This document shows positions 29,627 to 41,106 of a DNA stretch of 61,218 nucleotides, in pieces. The stretch lies in the NCBI GenBank assembly GCA_033297205.1, contig MU859267.1, positions 1 through 61,218 of the forward strand, in the 5' to 3' direction. The DNA comes from Pseudoneurospora amorphoporcata. Its lineage: Eukaryota; Ascomycota; Sordariomycetes; Sordariales; Sordariaceae. The stretch's first letter is position 1. Each line of letters begins with the position of its first letter. A model generated the notes under the pieces. The model had not been told where the DNA came from. It saw nothing but the letters and a program-made list of their open reading frames with translations, and made no database searches. A program made the position numbers and the translations under genes.

Positions 29627-31346
29627 TCGTGTCCAGGTGAGTCCGGTCTTTTTTTCTCCTTTATTCCTCCCGTGTCAATCCAATCTTACGAGCGCATTTG
29701 GCTGATGGATTCTGTTAGCGGTTCTTTAGGCCTTTCACCTCTACAACTTTAGGTTTATGGGTTGAAAGGCGTGCGAGTTCTAAGCGCTGGAAGCTGTGGA
29801 ACTTAGAAGCATATATCTAGAGGCCGGCAAGGGCACACTCTGTTCCTAACACATGGCTGTCGCATAGGGTCGGAAGAGCTGAAGGCGGGATGACTTCTTT
29901 GGCTGGGACAATAGCTATAGAGCAGGGTGTCTGACTCTAGACATTGGTGGGATTTGATGGTTGGACTTGGATGGAGGAAGAAAGATGTAGTTGTTTGTTG
30001 AGCGGGCTCAATATCTTCAAGTTAGGGAACTTGACTTTTCTACTCCATCTCGGATGACGTGGGACTTCAACGCATAGGCCCTTGAGGTATAATCTGTCGC
30101 TTGTGGCACTAACTGCGGAATATACGTACACTTTTTGTGGTAGCTCATCAACTCCAATCGCCCATTTGGTATTTTATTATGCCGTAATACATCAAGAAGA
30201 TGCTAGGATCGCTTAACCTTGTATGTCCTTTCCAATGTTATAGGTTTGTTCACGGGCAAATTAGCAATTGGATTCCGGAGGGGATTCTAGTACGTGCTAG
30301 AATTGCTGTCAAAGAGGGTATAGGGTAAAGACCTAGTAGCGCAAAGGACTAGCGGTCAAAACACCGAACGGCCCAGAATCTTCACATATAACTTGATAGT
30401 ATTCCTGCCTACATATTAGTCCCAAGCCGTTATTACCTCTCAAGTTAACGCCTTCTGTAGTGAAAATCGACGAACAGAACAAAAGAGAAACAACACTCCC
30501 TATTCCCATTCTCCTTTGAACGACTTGCACTTCTACCTAGAAAAAAGAACCTTGTATACTGTCCCAGAGCCTGAGCCTATTTCAAGACATAACTATAATA
30601 GAAAGAAGGAAGAAACGATCCAATATAAATACAACGAAGCGAGAAGCCTTCACATCAACAAGCCAACAACCGAGCTATGCGCTCATGTGTTACAATGGTG
30701 GTGATACCGACGGGCTACTCATTCACAGACTCAAACCTCACGACGGCGACTACAGATGTACAGTAAATATGAATTCACCAGTCTTTCCTCCCTGAAGGAG
30801 TAGGTACCCACAAGGAATCGAAGTAAGACAAAACCTTCAACCGCGCTTTTTTGAGTTACGAATTTGCCGCACCCTATCCCGTACCTCATTGTCTTCCTAT
30901 ATGAATTCTAACTCCTCCCGTGTTTTCCCTTGGGTTTCGGGAAAGAGGAAGTAAATGGTTACTGTCTCAACTGTGTTCTAAACGCAAGTAAACTAAGAAG
31001 TACTTCTACCCAATCTTGGTAATAGCGATTGGGTTTGTATAGAGATGCTTGGGATCTTTCTAGGTTGGAATCAGCCTGGCGAGAATTCCGATAATGAATC
31101 TCCAAAATCAGTATGAAGAGACGGCCTTCATGAAGGAATCTCACCAGCATTCGGTCAAGGCGCACACACAGGTGTGCGTGGTAGAGCGAGGAGAGAGGGA
31201 GTTGAAGACTTGAGAGTGTTGCCGTCGAAGTGTGACATAACGGACTTGAGACCAGCGTCGAAGAACTCAGCGAGTTGGTTGAGACCATCACTAAAGAACT
31301 CGAGCAGGGTCGAGGTGGTATCGTCGTCAGTGGTCTGAGTGGAAAG
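29627..31346. other. Intergenic, AT-rich, no gene seen
   Basis: Frames here are short and without motifs. The part at 30959-31513 on the minus strand is the out-of-frame continuation behind the integrase fragment and does not resemble a retroelement tail. Confidence 0.4.
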
Positions 31347-31712
31347 TCACAGATACACCTTTTGGCCGACGTCGAAGAACTTTGGATTGTGCTTGCTGTC
31401 GTAATGGCGTTTGACGGACATCGCAGCCATTGCCAGGGCGTCGTGGGCATCAAGACGAGTCTGGACGAGGTCGTCGATGACGGGGATGCGGCCAACGGCT
31501 GCATTAGAGACACCGTTCGGTCGAAATCCCATGATGACTTTGTTGGGGCATATCTTTATTGCGCGGGAGACAGAGTTGTTTTGCTCAAACTGTATCCTAG
31601 GCAGGACTGTCGGCCACATGGCCGGGTCATGTAAGGCATGGATGTACATTCGCAGTGCCGACTCAATGACCTGTATCACACGCTCGCTTTGCCCCTCTGT
31701 CTGGGGGTGTAG
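31347..31712 (-). mobile_element. Ty3/gypsy-type integrase fragment
   Basis: The frame carries LHPQTEGQSERVIQVIE, the signature that follows the catalytic core of Ty3/gypsy integrases, then MWPTVLPRIQFEQNNSVSRA, and ends KHNPKFFDVGQKVYL, the family's usual end of the integrase core. Nothing of reverse transcriptase, protease or LTRs is present nearby. It is joined in frame to an RNase H-like pseudogene upstream on the same strand. It is a truncated element that cannot move. Confidence 0.8.
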
Positions 31713-32680
31713 TGTAGCTGGAACCGCGGGTGAGGCGGAAGAGCTACGCAATGTGCCTCCTGAGTCGAGCCATTGTTCCACTACCAATGCTATGCTCCGT
31801 GGCATGTCCGAAGCGGCTCCTGCTCTTTGAACCCAGAAGGGCAGAGCTCCAAACCCGCCAAAATTGTAGAAGCCTAACATATAGTGGCTCCAGTTTTGAG
31901 TCCTCTTCGAGTGCCCAATCTCAAACGCAAGCTTCTTCTCAGTAGTTGTGAAGCACTGTAAGCCGATGATCTTCCTCACAGGCCCCGAGACCTGCTCTTC
32001 AGTTCTGGGTCTCGGCTTCTCATAACACAAGGACACTCTCCTCCTGCAGACGAGAACTGGTAATGGAGCCGGTTGTTGGCTCAATATGATCGATTGTCCG
32101 CTTCTCAAGGGCGGGTGTCGGTGCGATATCACAGGCTGTCCGCTCGTTAATGTCGGGAAGCAGTTCGGAATGCATGCCTGGTGGGAACAAAGTCGCACCT
32201 TCTTCCTTGTTGCCGGCGAGAAGAATATCCCTCTCCTCATCACAAACCCTAATGTTTATATGGCCTGTTCCTCATTTACTGGGAGGCCTTTGTGCCCTTT
32301 TACCCAATGGAGGTTAAGGACGACGTCGACTCCCGGGACATTGGTCGCCTCATCCATCAACTCTTCCAACAAGTCCAAGATTTTGTCGATGATGAAAGCT
32401 AGTATTCTTACTCGAGTCAAATGAGAATTCAAGAGTTGAGAAGCAGTCTGTGAAGAAGTAGACCGTCGCCTTGAGGTTGCCGGAGTCCCTTTTGGCTCTG
32501 GGGATGCTTTGGAGCTGGTGAAGAGCCACCTTCACAGCTTGCACGGTGCCGAAGAGCTCCCCGATTGTCGGGCTGCCCATTGATCTTTTCCGTTGTCCAG
32601 CCCATAATCATTTCGTGCCCCTCTATGTTTGGCCTGATGCTGACTGCCTCGTTTTTCTTCCCAGGGTCCCGCTGCTGTCC
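31713..32680 (-). pseudogene. RNase H-like gene, copy 2 (decayed, fused to integrase fragment)
   Basis: Read from about 32680 downwards, the pieces are RPNIEGHEMIMGWTTEKING (the AYSVVF/AW region of sisters), then after a one-base shift IGELFGTVQAVKVALHQL (Glu kept), VYFFTDCFSTLEF (Asp kept), then after another shift ILDLLEELMDEATNVPGVDV and HWVKGHKGLPVNEEQAI with a stop. A further frame, 32243 to 31713, ends with DMPRSIALVVEQWL, which is also present in the 48.8 kb copy, and runs into the integrase fragment. At least two frameshifts and a stop make it a pseudogene. Of the two acidic sites that can be seen, both are retained; the first-strand Asp region is not recognisable. Confidence 0.6.
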
Positions 32681-33838
32681 CCGCCGCCGAGGAAGAGGCG
32701 CCCTGCCGCCGCTGCGCGGTCCGCGACGGCCGACGAGGACTGCGTCCGCCTCAAGCCCGGCGTCGCCTGCGTCAGCTGCGCCCGGCTACCTTCTCAAGGC
32801 GGTGCGCGCTTAAAACGCGCTGCCCGCTTCCGAGCAGGAGGGCCGTGCCGCCGTCTCCGCCTCTGGCGCGTAGTACCACAAGCTGTCCCCGCTGGCGCGC
32901 AAGCGTCAGCATGAGAAAACCGCCGCTCATCAGGGACGACGAGTGAATCATGCGGGGCGCTGGCTTTCTGGAAGTTGGAGGTGCTGATTCAGGTCGGACG
33001 TGCTGTGGCTGGGTTAGTCTCTGGAACCAGACGAGTCAGATAACGAAAGGGAAAGACTCCATCTCCTGCACAGATTCCGCGCACTCGCGGAACATTCGAG
33101 ACCGTCGAGCACGGATACCTCGATGCCGGACGCACCTGAGTCGACACAACCAGGGAGTAGCAACACGTCTATGCCAGACGCTCCCATCTCTGATTCACCC
33201 TTATGGTCTGGACAGGACCACCCCGTCACGGAGGGCAGCAACGAAGACACGCATATGGCCTCCCCGTCCGACACCGGATGGGATCTCAAAGACGATTTGA
33301 GCTCTTTTCGCTTCTCGGGTCCCGATACTCAGCTGGCCGTTTCCATGACAGCGGACCGAGAGATCTGAGCAAGGTACCCAACACCTGGGCCGGATGTATG
33401 GGCGATTGGCGGCTCCGGCCGAGTGAGCAGACTCGACGATGTACCGGCACCAGAAGTCAGAGGGAGCTCCGAAGACATCAGTGCTCCATACGCTTCCGAG
33501 GGTGAAGGCGAAGGAAGCTCCTGTCTGTCCATCTTGTCGGTGAAAACGATCATTCGTCCCCAAGTCCTTGAAGAGATAGGGCCGGGTTTTGACGTGTCAA
33601 CTGATGTCGGGGAGGATCCGTTGTCATCATGGCAAAGCATTTGTCCCGGTATCCTAATATACCAGAAGAACCCATCTTCCTGTTAGTAATGAACATGAGA
33701 CGTAGCACCGTTGAGACTAGCATCGTTGAGGACTTACAAGATATGCTCTTGGTTGAGCGTGGAAAGAGTGCAAGACGTGCGTTCCAGGTTGCAATGCCCG
33801 AGGGCTGTGAGCCAACAGAACCCGTACTCACTCCATGA
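32660..33838 (+). pseudogene. Decayed gene with a Cys-pair motif and Ser/Pro-rich tail
   Basis: Successive frames read EEEAPCRRCAVRDG, then, one base shifted, DCVRLKPGVACVSCARL, together a C-x2-C...C-x8-C-x2-C pattern found in many fungal uncharacterised proteins. Later a third frame has ARKRQHEKTAAHQGRRVNHA after a stop, then LEPDESDNERERLHLLHRF, then a duplicated MPDAPES/MPDAPIS module up to the stop at 33368, followed by shifted Ser/Glu-rich sequence to about 33838. It lies head to head with the RNase H-like pseudogene. The role is unknown, and the pattern may come from a transposon-linked gene. Confidence 0.4.
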
Positions 33839-34876
33839 ACAACCAGGCACTGAGTATACTGGGCATTCTGGTGAGCCATCTCCGTCTGGTATGGGGAAGC
33901 ATGCTGCTGATCAGCACCAACAACAGGAGTCCCGTTAGTGTTGCTGTTCTCCGCGGCTTCTGGCCCAGTCTAAAATGATGGAAAGCTTTCGAGCCGTGAA
34001 AGACTGGCGTACAGCACGGAGGTTGGAAGACCAAGCAGAAGCTCCATGTTTGTCGAGTCCAGACATCTGTTGCAGGGTGGAAAGGCGAACGCGGATTGAT
34101 ACTGAAGTTGGCTAGATGTGATGGAAGAGGTGAAGTGGAAACAAGGACAGGCAGAGGAAAACTTGGAATGGCAAGGTGAAGAGGATTGGAGGTCATTGAA
34201 ATTGATTGAATAATGTGATGAGGATGGGAAGAAAACTATCAGCTCTTAAGGCGTGGGGAGACCAACCTTAAATACCGGGGATCTCGTGGCTAGCATGCCT
34301 TCTTGCCAGGTCTTGTAGAGTGCCCGCGTTCTATGTGTTCTTGTCTTCCTTCCCTTTGTATCTGTGTGTACTTTCCGATGGGTTTGTGTTCTTTCTTATT
34401 GAAGACAGGCTCCAATGATGTACCTTGACATGATGATTCTGGACATCGATTCATCGAATGAGTGGAAATGGCAGCCGCTTCATTCGTCGTTAATTGTTGA
34501 TATGTTGTTGAAGTTGCGCTGCGAACCCTGCTGGTATGACCAGAAGAGTACACGGCGCCTGATCCGAGCAACTGGACTCTTCCCGTCTTCCGTCTGACCA
34601 CAAGTCAAAATTCCATCTTTTTGACACATTACTTGCACTTATATCTCTGGGAATAATGCTGTGTGACCTGCAAACATTGCAATCGCCTTCCACCACCACA
34701 CCTACCTCTCTCAAACCTCACCTTCCAACACCTCGCAACTTCTAGTCTCCCATGCATCTCTCGCCTTCCCCGCACTAGCACTTATCCCCCACAATTCTTC
34801 TTCAGCAGTCCTCCTTCCACCGTTTTCGCTTCCAACATCGTTTACCTCTAAGCAATATCACATTCTCAGCAGTCAC
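33839..34876. other. Intergenic, no gene seen
   Basis: Overlapping short frames only. Nothing recognisable was found on either strand. Confidence 0.4.
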
Positions 34877-35158
34877 TCACTTCCACCACCGCCTGCCGTT
34901 CTTCTTCTCCTTGCCACCATTACTGATCTTATACTCCATCGTGTCCTTCATCTCCGCCTTTGCTTCCTTGCTGTCGCTGATGCTACTGCTGCCGCTGTTG
35001 ATCCCCTCCTTCTTCTCCTGGCCAGAGCCAGTACTCTGGGAAGCTGGCGGGGAGGAATCCTTCTTCTTCTTCTTCTTCGTCCAGTTCCCGGGCCACATCA
35101 GAGCGTAGGCCTCTGCCTGCACAGCTGGGGGGAACCAGAAGAAAATATTGGGCACCAT
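34877..35158 (-). CDS. Small Lys/Ser-rich hypothetical protein (93 residues)
   Basis: It begins MVPNIFFWFPPAVQAEAYAL, has a WPGNWTKKKKKKDSS basic stretch, then Ser/Glu/Lys-rich sequence ending KKNGRRWWK. There is no true signal peptide because the hydrophobic start contains Pro and aromatic residues. The structured N-terminus followed by a charged tail is unlike a chance frame, but no family is recognised. A 123-codon frame directly upstream on the same strand (35195-35566) might be part of the same transcript, with no clear splice sites. Confidence 0.4.
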   Translation of the reverse strand: MVPNIFFWFPPAVQAEAYALMWPGNWTKKKKKKDSSPPASQSTGSGQEKKEGINSGSSSISDSKEAKAEMKDTMEYKISNGGKEKKNGRRWWK

Positions 35159-36040
35159 TGGGTCGGGTTTTGGCTGTGCTGTGGTCTACACTGTCTACAG
35201 TTGGTAGCTAGGTACCTGATGGTTGTGGGGTTCAATTGTTGGAGAAGAAGGACCGGGAACTTGGATTCTGTGATTGGTCTTGATTACTTTGGTGGTCTTG
35301 GGGGTGAGTACCTTATCGGAACTGGTTGCTATGAACTGCGATGTAGAGCTACCTTGAAGAAGAGCTTTCATTGTGGCAGACGTTGGCATCTCTTTATGTG
35401 CGAAAAAGACATCAAGACCGTGATCAATTGACGTTGTTTTTGACATTGGCCTGTCGCGATGATGAATCAGGGGGGGTGTGCGTGCTTCGACACCTTCCTC
35501 TCCCATGATCTGCGTCAGGGATGGTGGTCTTGGCGTAGATTCATTTGGACAAGGATGAACCACCACAGCCCACTCACCATGTCAACTCCGAAAGTGTGCG
35601 TCTGCACTGGACCTTTTGTACAACAACAATCACACGAACCGAGCAATCCAATCCCTGTTTTGTCCAACTTGAAGCACGTGTGTTGTGTGCTTTAGCTATT
35701 GGGGGTCTGTGTCGCACTTTGCACGGGTCGCTTCTGGGTCTGGTTCTGGTTCACCACCCGTTCATCTCTAGAGAATATGACATCAGCGTCTCCACTGCCA
35801 CATCAAGACGACTCGCGATTCTTTGGCAAATCTTCAGCTCGGCGATCGGTGCTCCACATCCACGAACTCCAAGTCAAGCGGTCAATGATTGTGCCGCTAG
35901 GAAGTAAGCAGTAAAAGGTGGCCAGCTGAGCCACGGCACCACCGGTTGTTGACATTTGCGGTCGGCATATAAGTTTGCCTGCGCCCCGGGAACATTGCAT
36001 CTGTGATAGCCAGGCCAAGATCCAAGAGTTCCCAGTCATT
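35159..36040. other. 5' flank of cystathionine gamma-synthase gene
   Basis: No gene is confidently seen. CATATAAG at 35966-35973 is a likely TATA element about 70 bases before the ATG at 36041. Confidence 0.45.
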
Positions 36041-38082
36041 ATGGGCGAAAACGGCATCATCCAACATCCAGAGCTCCTCAAGCTCGGGGAGTCTCTTCCT
36101 CCTGGAAATCCCCATGTAAGCCAGTCGCATTTACCTCCCATCAAGAGAAGCCCCCATGATACTGACCTTTGTTGTTGACCAAGGGCGTAAGCGTCCACCT
36201 CCCAACATGGGAAGACACCCTCGGCTGGGCCTGTCGAGATCGTCGCGTGCTGGACACCATGGTCACAGGCTACCCGCGCTTCTTCATTCCGCGAGTGGTA
36301 GAACGACTAGCAGACCGTCTTCTCGCCCACTTCACCCAGTCCCACGGTCACGAACACAGCAACGTTGACCTCAAGGGTAAACACGCCTTGATCCTCTCTA
36401 CGGGCCACCACGCGCTCGTGTGCCGGCGCTTCTTCCGGCAAAAGCTTGACCCCGATTCTCCGAAAGTGAACTTCGACATTCTCATCGCCCACTGGGACGG
36501 CACCATCACCGCCGTCCGCGAAGATGACGACCTGCCGCCACGGAAAAGTCAAGCACTGGCTGCACTGGGTCAGGAGGATATCTTCCTCCTCCCCTACCCC
36601 GTCGACATGTTCCCCACAGCCAAAGCCTTCTGGCAACATACCGGCTTTGGAATTTCCAGCCGACGAGCGACCTACTGGATGGAGAGCGCTCCGTTTCTGC
36701 AACCCGCGACGTCCACTGCATCCAAGGACCAAACCAACCATGTCAACCACCCATCTCCAACCCCATTTGACAAAGACAGCAACGCCAAGGCCTTGGAGGC
36801 AATCCGCACCCGACTAGCCAATTGCTACTCTACGCCCTCCTTCCCCGTTGCGAACGACGATGTACTGTTGTACCCCGCAGGCATGTCCTCCATAGCGGCC
36901 GTCTCCTCCGCCATAAGATCCCTAGTTATGCCCCGACTCCATGTCCAGACCAACGGCACTCGACGTCGTCCCTCGGTAGCCCTCTTCGGCTTCCTTTACG
37001 TCGACACTCTGAAGCTCCTATCCAGTCTTTTGGGCTTCACATTCCACCTCTACCCCTTCTCCACACCCCTCACGGGCCCCTCTTCCCTCTCCCAGTCGCT
37101 GGAGTCAGGGAAACTAGACATCGATCTACTGGTAACCGAGTTCCCCGGCAACCCACTCTTGCAGTCCCCCGACCTAGAGAAGCTGTGGGAGTTGAGTAAA
37201 AGGTATGGGTTCGCGCTGGTGGTCGATGATACCGTCGGCGGTACAGGGGCGAACGTGAATGTCCTGGGGAAATGCGACGCGGTGGTGAGCAGTTTGACCA
37301 AGATGGTTAGCGGGGGGTGTGATGTCATGGGGGGTTGTGCTGTGCTTAGTCCCTCTTCGGGGCGTTACCAAGAACTCAAGGGAGAGCTTTGGGGGTCGGG
37401 GCCGGGTGCTGCATTGACGGCAGGAAATGAGGGGATGGACGGGAAGGCTGGAAGTAGTGAGAGGAATGCGAAGAGAGACTCGGGGTATGCAGCTGCTGCG
37501 TTGGAAGGAGATGGAGAAGAGCAGCAGGAGATCAAGAACGAAGGAAAGGAAGAGACGGAGAGAAGTTGGTTCCCCTCCGACATCACAACCATGAACCACA
37601 ACAGCCGCAACTTCATCCATCGCGTCCGCCACGCCAGTTCCAATGCCAACTGGCTGGTCCACCATCTCCTCCGACCACACGCCAGCGTACAAGAAGTCTA
37701 TTACCCCAAAGGCTCGTCAACAGAAAGAATATACGAGCAATTTCGAGTTAAACCTACCTCTACCCCTACAGACAACATTCCAGTCGAAGAAGAAGAAGAG
37801 GAAGGGGGCTATGGATTCCTAGTCTCCATCAAGTTCAAGACTCCCGCAAAGGCCAGAGCCTTCTATGACGCGCTGCATGTGGCCAAGGGACCGAGTCTGG
37901 GAACCAACTTTACGCTTTGTTGTGCGTATACCCTGTTGGCGCATTATCGGGAACTGGAGTGGGCGGCGGAGTTTGGGGTGGTGGAAGATCTGGTGAGGAT
38001 TAGTGTTGGGTTGGAGGAGAGGGAGTGGTTGGGGAAGAGGGTGGGGAGGGCGTTGAAGGCGGCTGGGGAGTGTCAAGCCTGA
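36041..38082 (+). CDS. Cystathionine gamma-synthase (fungal MET7/STR2 type)
   Basis: Exon 1 36041-36115 (25 codons, MGENGIIQHPELLKLGESLP), intron 36116-36183 (68 bases, GTAAGC...CTGAC...AAG), exon 2 36184-38082; 657 residues. The enzyme is PLP-dependent and joins cysteine with an activated homoserine to make cystathionine in methionine biosynthesis. GVSVHLPTWEDTLGWACRD is the typical N-terminal signature of the fungal enzymes. DDTVGGTGANVNVL is followed by SSLTKMVSGGCDVMGG, with the PLP lysine near residue 398. The C-terminal half has NSRNFIHRVRHASSNANWLV. It is longer than usual because of a disordered Gly/Glu-rich insert of about 60 residues (37395-37560) after the PLP site, and an acidic EEEEEEG stretch. 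A paralog outside methionine synthesis cannot be excluded. Confidence 0.9.
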
Positions 38083-38334
38083 TGCGATGGTGTTAAGAGG
38101 CGGTAGCAGGAGGATAGGAGGTTGGTGAGTGGCAAGATGGCACTTGAAGAGCGAGCGTGTCCTTGGGACTGGGCGACGAGTTAATGAGCATAGATACCCC
38201 TAATTAGCCTTCATCCAGGCATGCACAGAAAGACAGCATACTCTGCCTTTCGTCCAAGTCCCAGTGTGATAAACCAACCCTGCTATTCCCTTTCCCCTCG
38301 TTCCTGGCAGCGATGTGCCGCACAGCACCCCAAC

Positions 38335-39413
38335 TCAGTAAGAGGACGGCATAACCGACAGCCGTCCACCATCGTTGACAAGGATCAAACCGTTGCAGAA
38401 GCTTCCGGCACGGCTAGCAAGATACAGGATAGTACCAGCCATCTCCTCCTCACCACCGAACTTCCTAGTAGGGATGAAGTGCGGGCTGTCGAAGGACTCT
38501 GTTCCAGGATCACGATTTCCGATCAGTCCGGCCGCGAGCTCGGAAGGGAACACTGCATACGTACTTTTTGTCAGCATCAGTCCCCTCGTACATCTGGGAA
38601 AGAGAAAGGAACTTACACCCCGGAGCCAACGCATTCGCCCGAATCCCATACGGCGCCAACGCCGAACTCGCCTGCTTAGTCAAGTAAATCATCGCAGCCT
38701 TGCTGCTTCCATACGCCGGCGTCGACACCGTCTTCCTGCTGTACCCAGCAATACTAGCCGTGACGATAATCTGGCTCTGCACAGACGGGACATGACTCCC
38801 CGGTGTAACCGGCTTGCCGAATCCGCCCTTCTCAACAGCATTCTTGTTTCCCGCCTCCAGCAGCTCCAGGAAGGCGACCATGGAGAAGAAGGCGCCCGTA
38901 ACATTGGTGTTGAGGGCGCTCGTCATCTCCTCCATCTGGAAGTTGGTGAACAAGTTCTTGCGGACTTCGGAAAGCGGGAGGCTGGTGTCCCATTTGTTGG
39001 AGGGACCCAGGACGCCAGAGTTGGCGACGAAGAGGTTGATGTACCCGACGTCGCGGGTGATCTTGTCCACGCACTTTTGGAGGGAATCCTTGTCGGTTAC
39101 GTCACAGACGATGGCGACGATGATGCCGCGCTCGGGGTTGGCTTGGACGGCGGCGGAGAGGACGCCGGCGCGGCGGCCGAGGATGTAAACGCGCTTGGCA
39201 CCGTTGGCGGCGAGGGCGCGGGCCATCATGAGGCCGATGCCTTGGGTTTGAAGTGGTTAGTTAGCCAGCCCATGGACAAGGGTGAGAGAGTCTGAAGGGA
39301 GAAGGGTGTTGGAGAGACTCACCCGTTCCGCCGCCGGTGATGACTGCTACCATGCCGTTGACATTGAACAGGTTGTTCGCGGCGAGGGTCGACATGGAGG
39401 TTCCGGTAGTCAT
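38335..39413 (-). CDS. Short-chain dehydrogenase/reductase
   Basis: Three exons: 39413-39323, 39240-38617 and 38552-38335; introns of 82 and 64 bases with GTGAGT and GTAAGT donors; 310 residues. The start MTTGTSMSTLAANNLF is chosen because upstream codons lack similarity. The Rossmann fold shows VAVITGGGTGIG (TGxxxGIG cofactor site), CDVTD, VANSGVLG (the NAG position reads NSG), a catalytic Ser in TASIAG, and YGSSK as the YxxxK dyad. The C-terminal exon reads FPSELAAGLIG to ILVNDGG. It is of the classical type often annotated in fungi as RhlG-like 3-oxoacyl reductase; the substrate is unknown. It is convergent with the cystathionine gamma-synthase gene. Confidence 0.88.
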
Positions 39414-40269
39414 CTTGATGGTAGGTTTAGTAAGTTCGATGCAGAAGATGCTCCTTGGTGTTCTGTCTTTCGAGTCGATGTAGTTCGTTCTATGGCCGTT
39501 CAATTAAATCCCAAAATGATGGATGATGTCACGAGTTGATGGAGGTTTGTTAGCTTGAACAGTTCCCGGGTTTGGTCTTCAAACTGATTCTAGGGTAAGT
39601 GACCCAGCTGCCAGTTCATGTAACATGTGATGGCTGCTCCCCTCTTTATAGCATGATGCTGCAATGCATCTAAGCCCCCCTCCCTCGGTGATGCATATGC
39701 ACTTCGAGCTCGGATTTCTTGGCCAATCTCTATTATCTCCAGCTAGTTGTCGCATGTATCGGACTTTTTGGGGATTGCCGAAATCTTGTGTAAGACAGGG
39801 CGGCGGTCGATCTAAATCCAGCCGATGTCCAGGTCGAGAGTTTATTAATGCAACTGTCAACGGCATGCCAGGTGATAGCGAATGGCGATCATGCTGTCTT
39901 AGTATCCGCGAATCAACATCGTCGAAGTTCGATTGCGTGGTGGTGGCTGGTTGGTTGAAAAGGAGGTTCAACAATGAAGATATCGCTGTCTTCACTAGAG
40001 CTGCGAGAAAAGACGTCAAGGAATAAAAGGACGATAAACGGAAGCCCAAATCTCGTCCATAGTCATGTTAGTGGAAATGGCATGTCGACGCTTGGACCAA
40101 GAGTCATGCTCTAACAAAGTTCTGAACAAGAAACTGAATAGTCCTTCGCGCCTGTAATGGCTGGAAACACCCCTAAAAAAGATCAATGAAAAATAAAGAC
40201 GAAGCTGACGCCAAACCAAGAGGAAAAGGGAGCAAAAAAAAGAAAGGCGCGCTTGAACGCCGGGAATTG
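39414..40269. other. 5' flank of SDR gene and 3' flank of tRNA-Lys
   Basis: No gene is seen. The A8 run at about 40235-40242 is the likely Pol III terminator of the following tRNA on the minus strand. Confidence 0.5.
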
Positions 40270-40342
40270 AGCCCGACGTGGGGGTCGAACCCACAACCTT
40301 GAGATTAAGAGTCTCACGCTCTACCGATTGAGCTAGCCGGGC
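40270..40342 (-). tRNA. tRNA-Lys (anticodon CTT)
   Basis: The coding strand starts GCCCGGC and ends GTCGGGC plus T, a full acceptor stem with one G-T pair. The D-arm is TAGCTCAATCGGTAGAGC with an A-box. The anticodon arm is TGAGA-CTCTTAA-TCTCA with CTT. The T-arm GTGGG-TTCGACC-CCCAC has a consensus B-box. No intron. Confidence 0.95.
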
Positions 40343-40868
40343 AGCCAAAGCTGCCGTTTGTTGAAGAGACGACTCGGATCCAGCGCTTAAAAGAAGACCG
40401 CCAGGCCCCTCATCCTCATCCTGAAGACAACATCGCGACAAGCTGTCAAGGCTGCCGCCTCCAGTACGTTGCGGTTGGAATATTTTCATTCTTGTTGTGA
40501 TGATTGAAGGATGATTGATGGGTGCAACAGATGAGCGACCACTGAAGCACACGGGTGATGGTGGCACTGCACCACCTCGCTGTGTCCGGTCGTGGCCAGA
40601 GCTCGAGAAGTCCCGGGTAAGGACAGGGTAGGTCAAACAGGACGGGATTAGGGGGCATGTCGAGATGAGCGTTGAGGATGAAGTTGAAAGAACACGATAA
40701 TCGATTATGGGGAACTGCTGCGACAGTCATTGAGGCATCTTTGAACTGTCGCGATTCGCGACAATCAATCGTTCAGGATGATGTTGCTGGCGGTGAAATG
40801 CAATGGTGAAGCTGCGGGGAGACGAGAACAGCAAACAGGGAGCTGGCGCGGGGTCAAGATCACAGATA

Positions 40869-40879
40869 CGGGTTAGGGT
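40869..40879 (+). promoter_or_regulatory. Telobox-like GGGTTAGGGTT upstream of PheRS
   Basis: A single TTAGGGTT motif lies about 230 bases before the PheRS alpha ATG. Sites of this kind (the complement is AACCCTAA) occur in promoters of translation-related genes in fungi and plants and are bound by Myb-type factors such as Tbf1. Its function here is inferred. Confidence 0.4.
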
Positions 40880-41106
40880 TCTGTATGGATGCCTCCGCGG
40901 CCTCCAGGATTTTCCGCAAGCTGTCATTGGGCCATGTACAGGAGGGGTCCACAAGTCCGATTCGCGGGGCCGGCCGGCGTCTGGAAATTGGGAAATTGTG
41001 AGTCAAAGCCCCACCATGCCTCTGCCAGACGGAGACTCCAGTACGGCGCCGCTCCCCGGGATTTGACCACTGAACCGCCCTCTTGGAAGAAGAACAAGCA
41101 CACACA

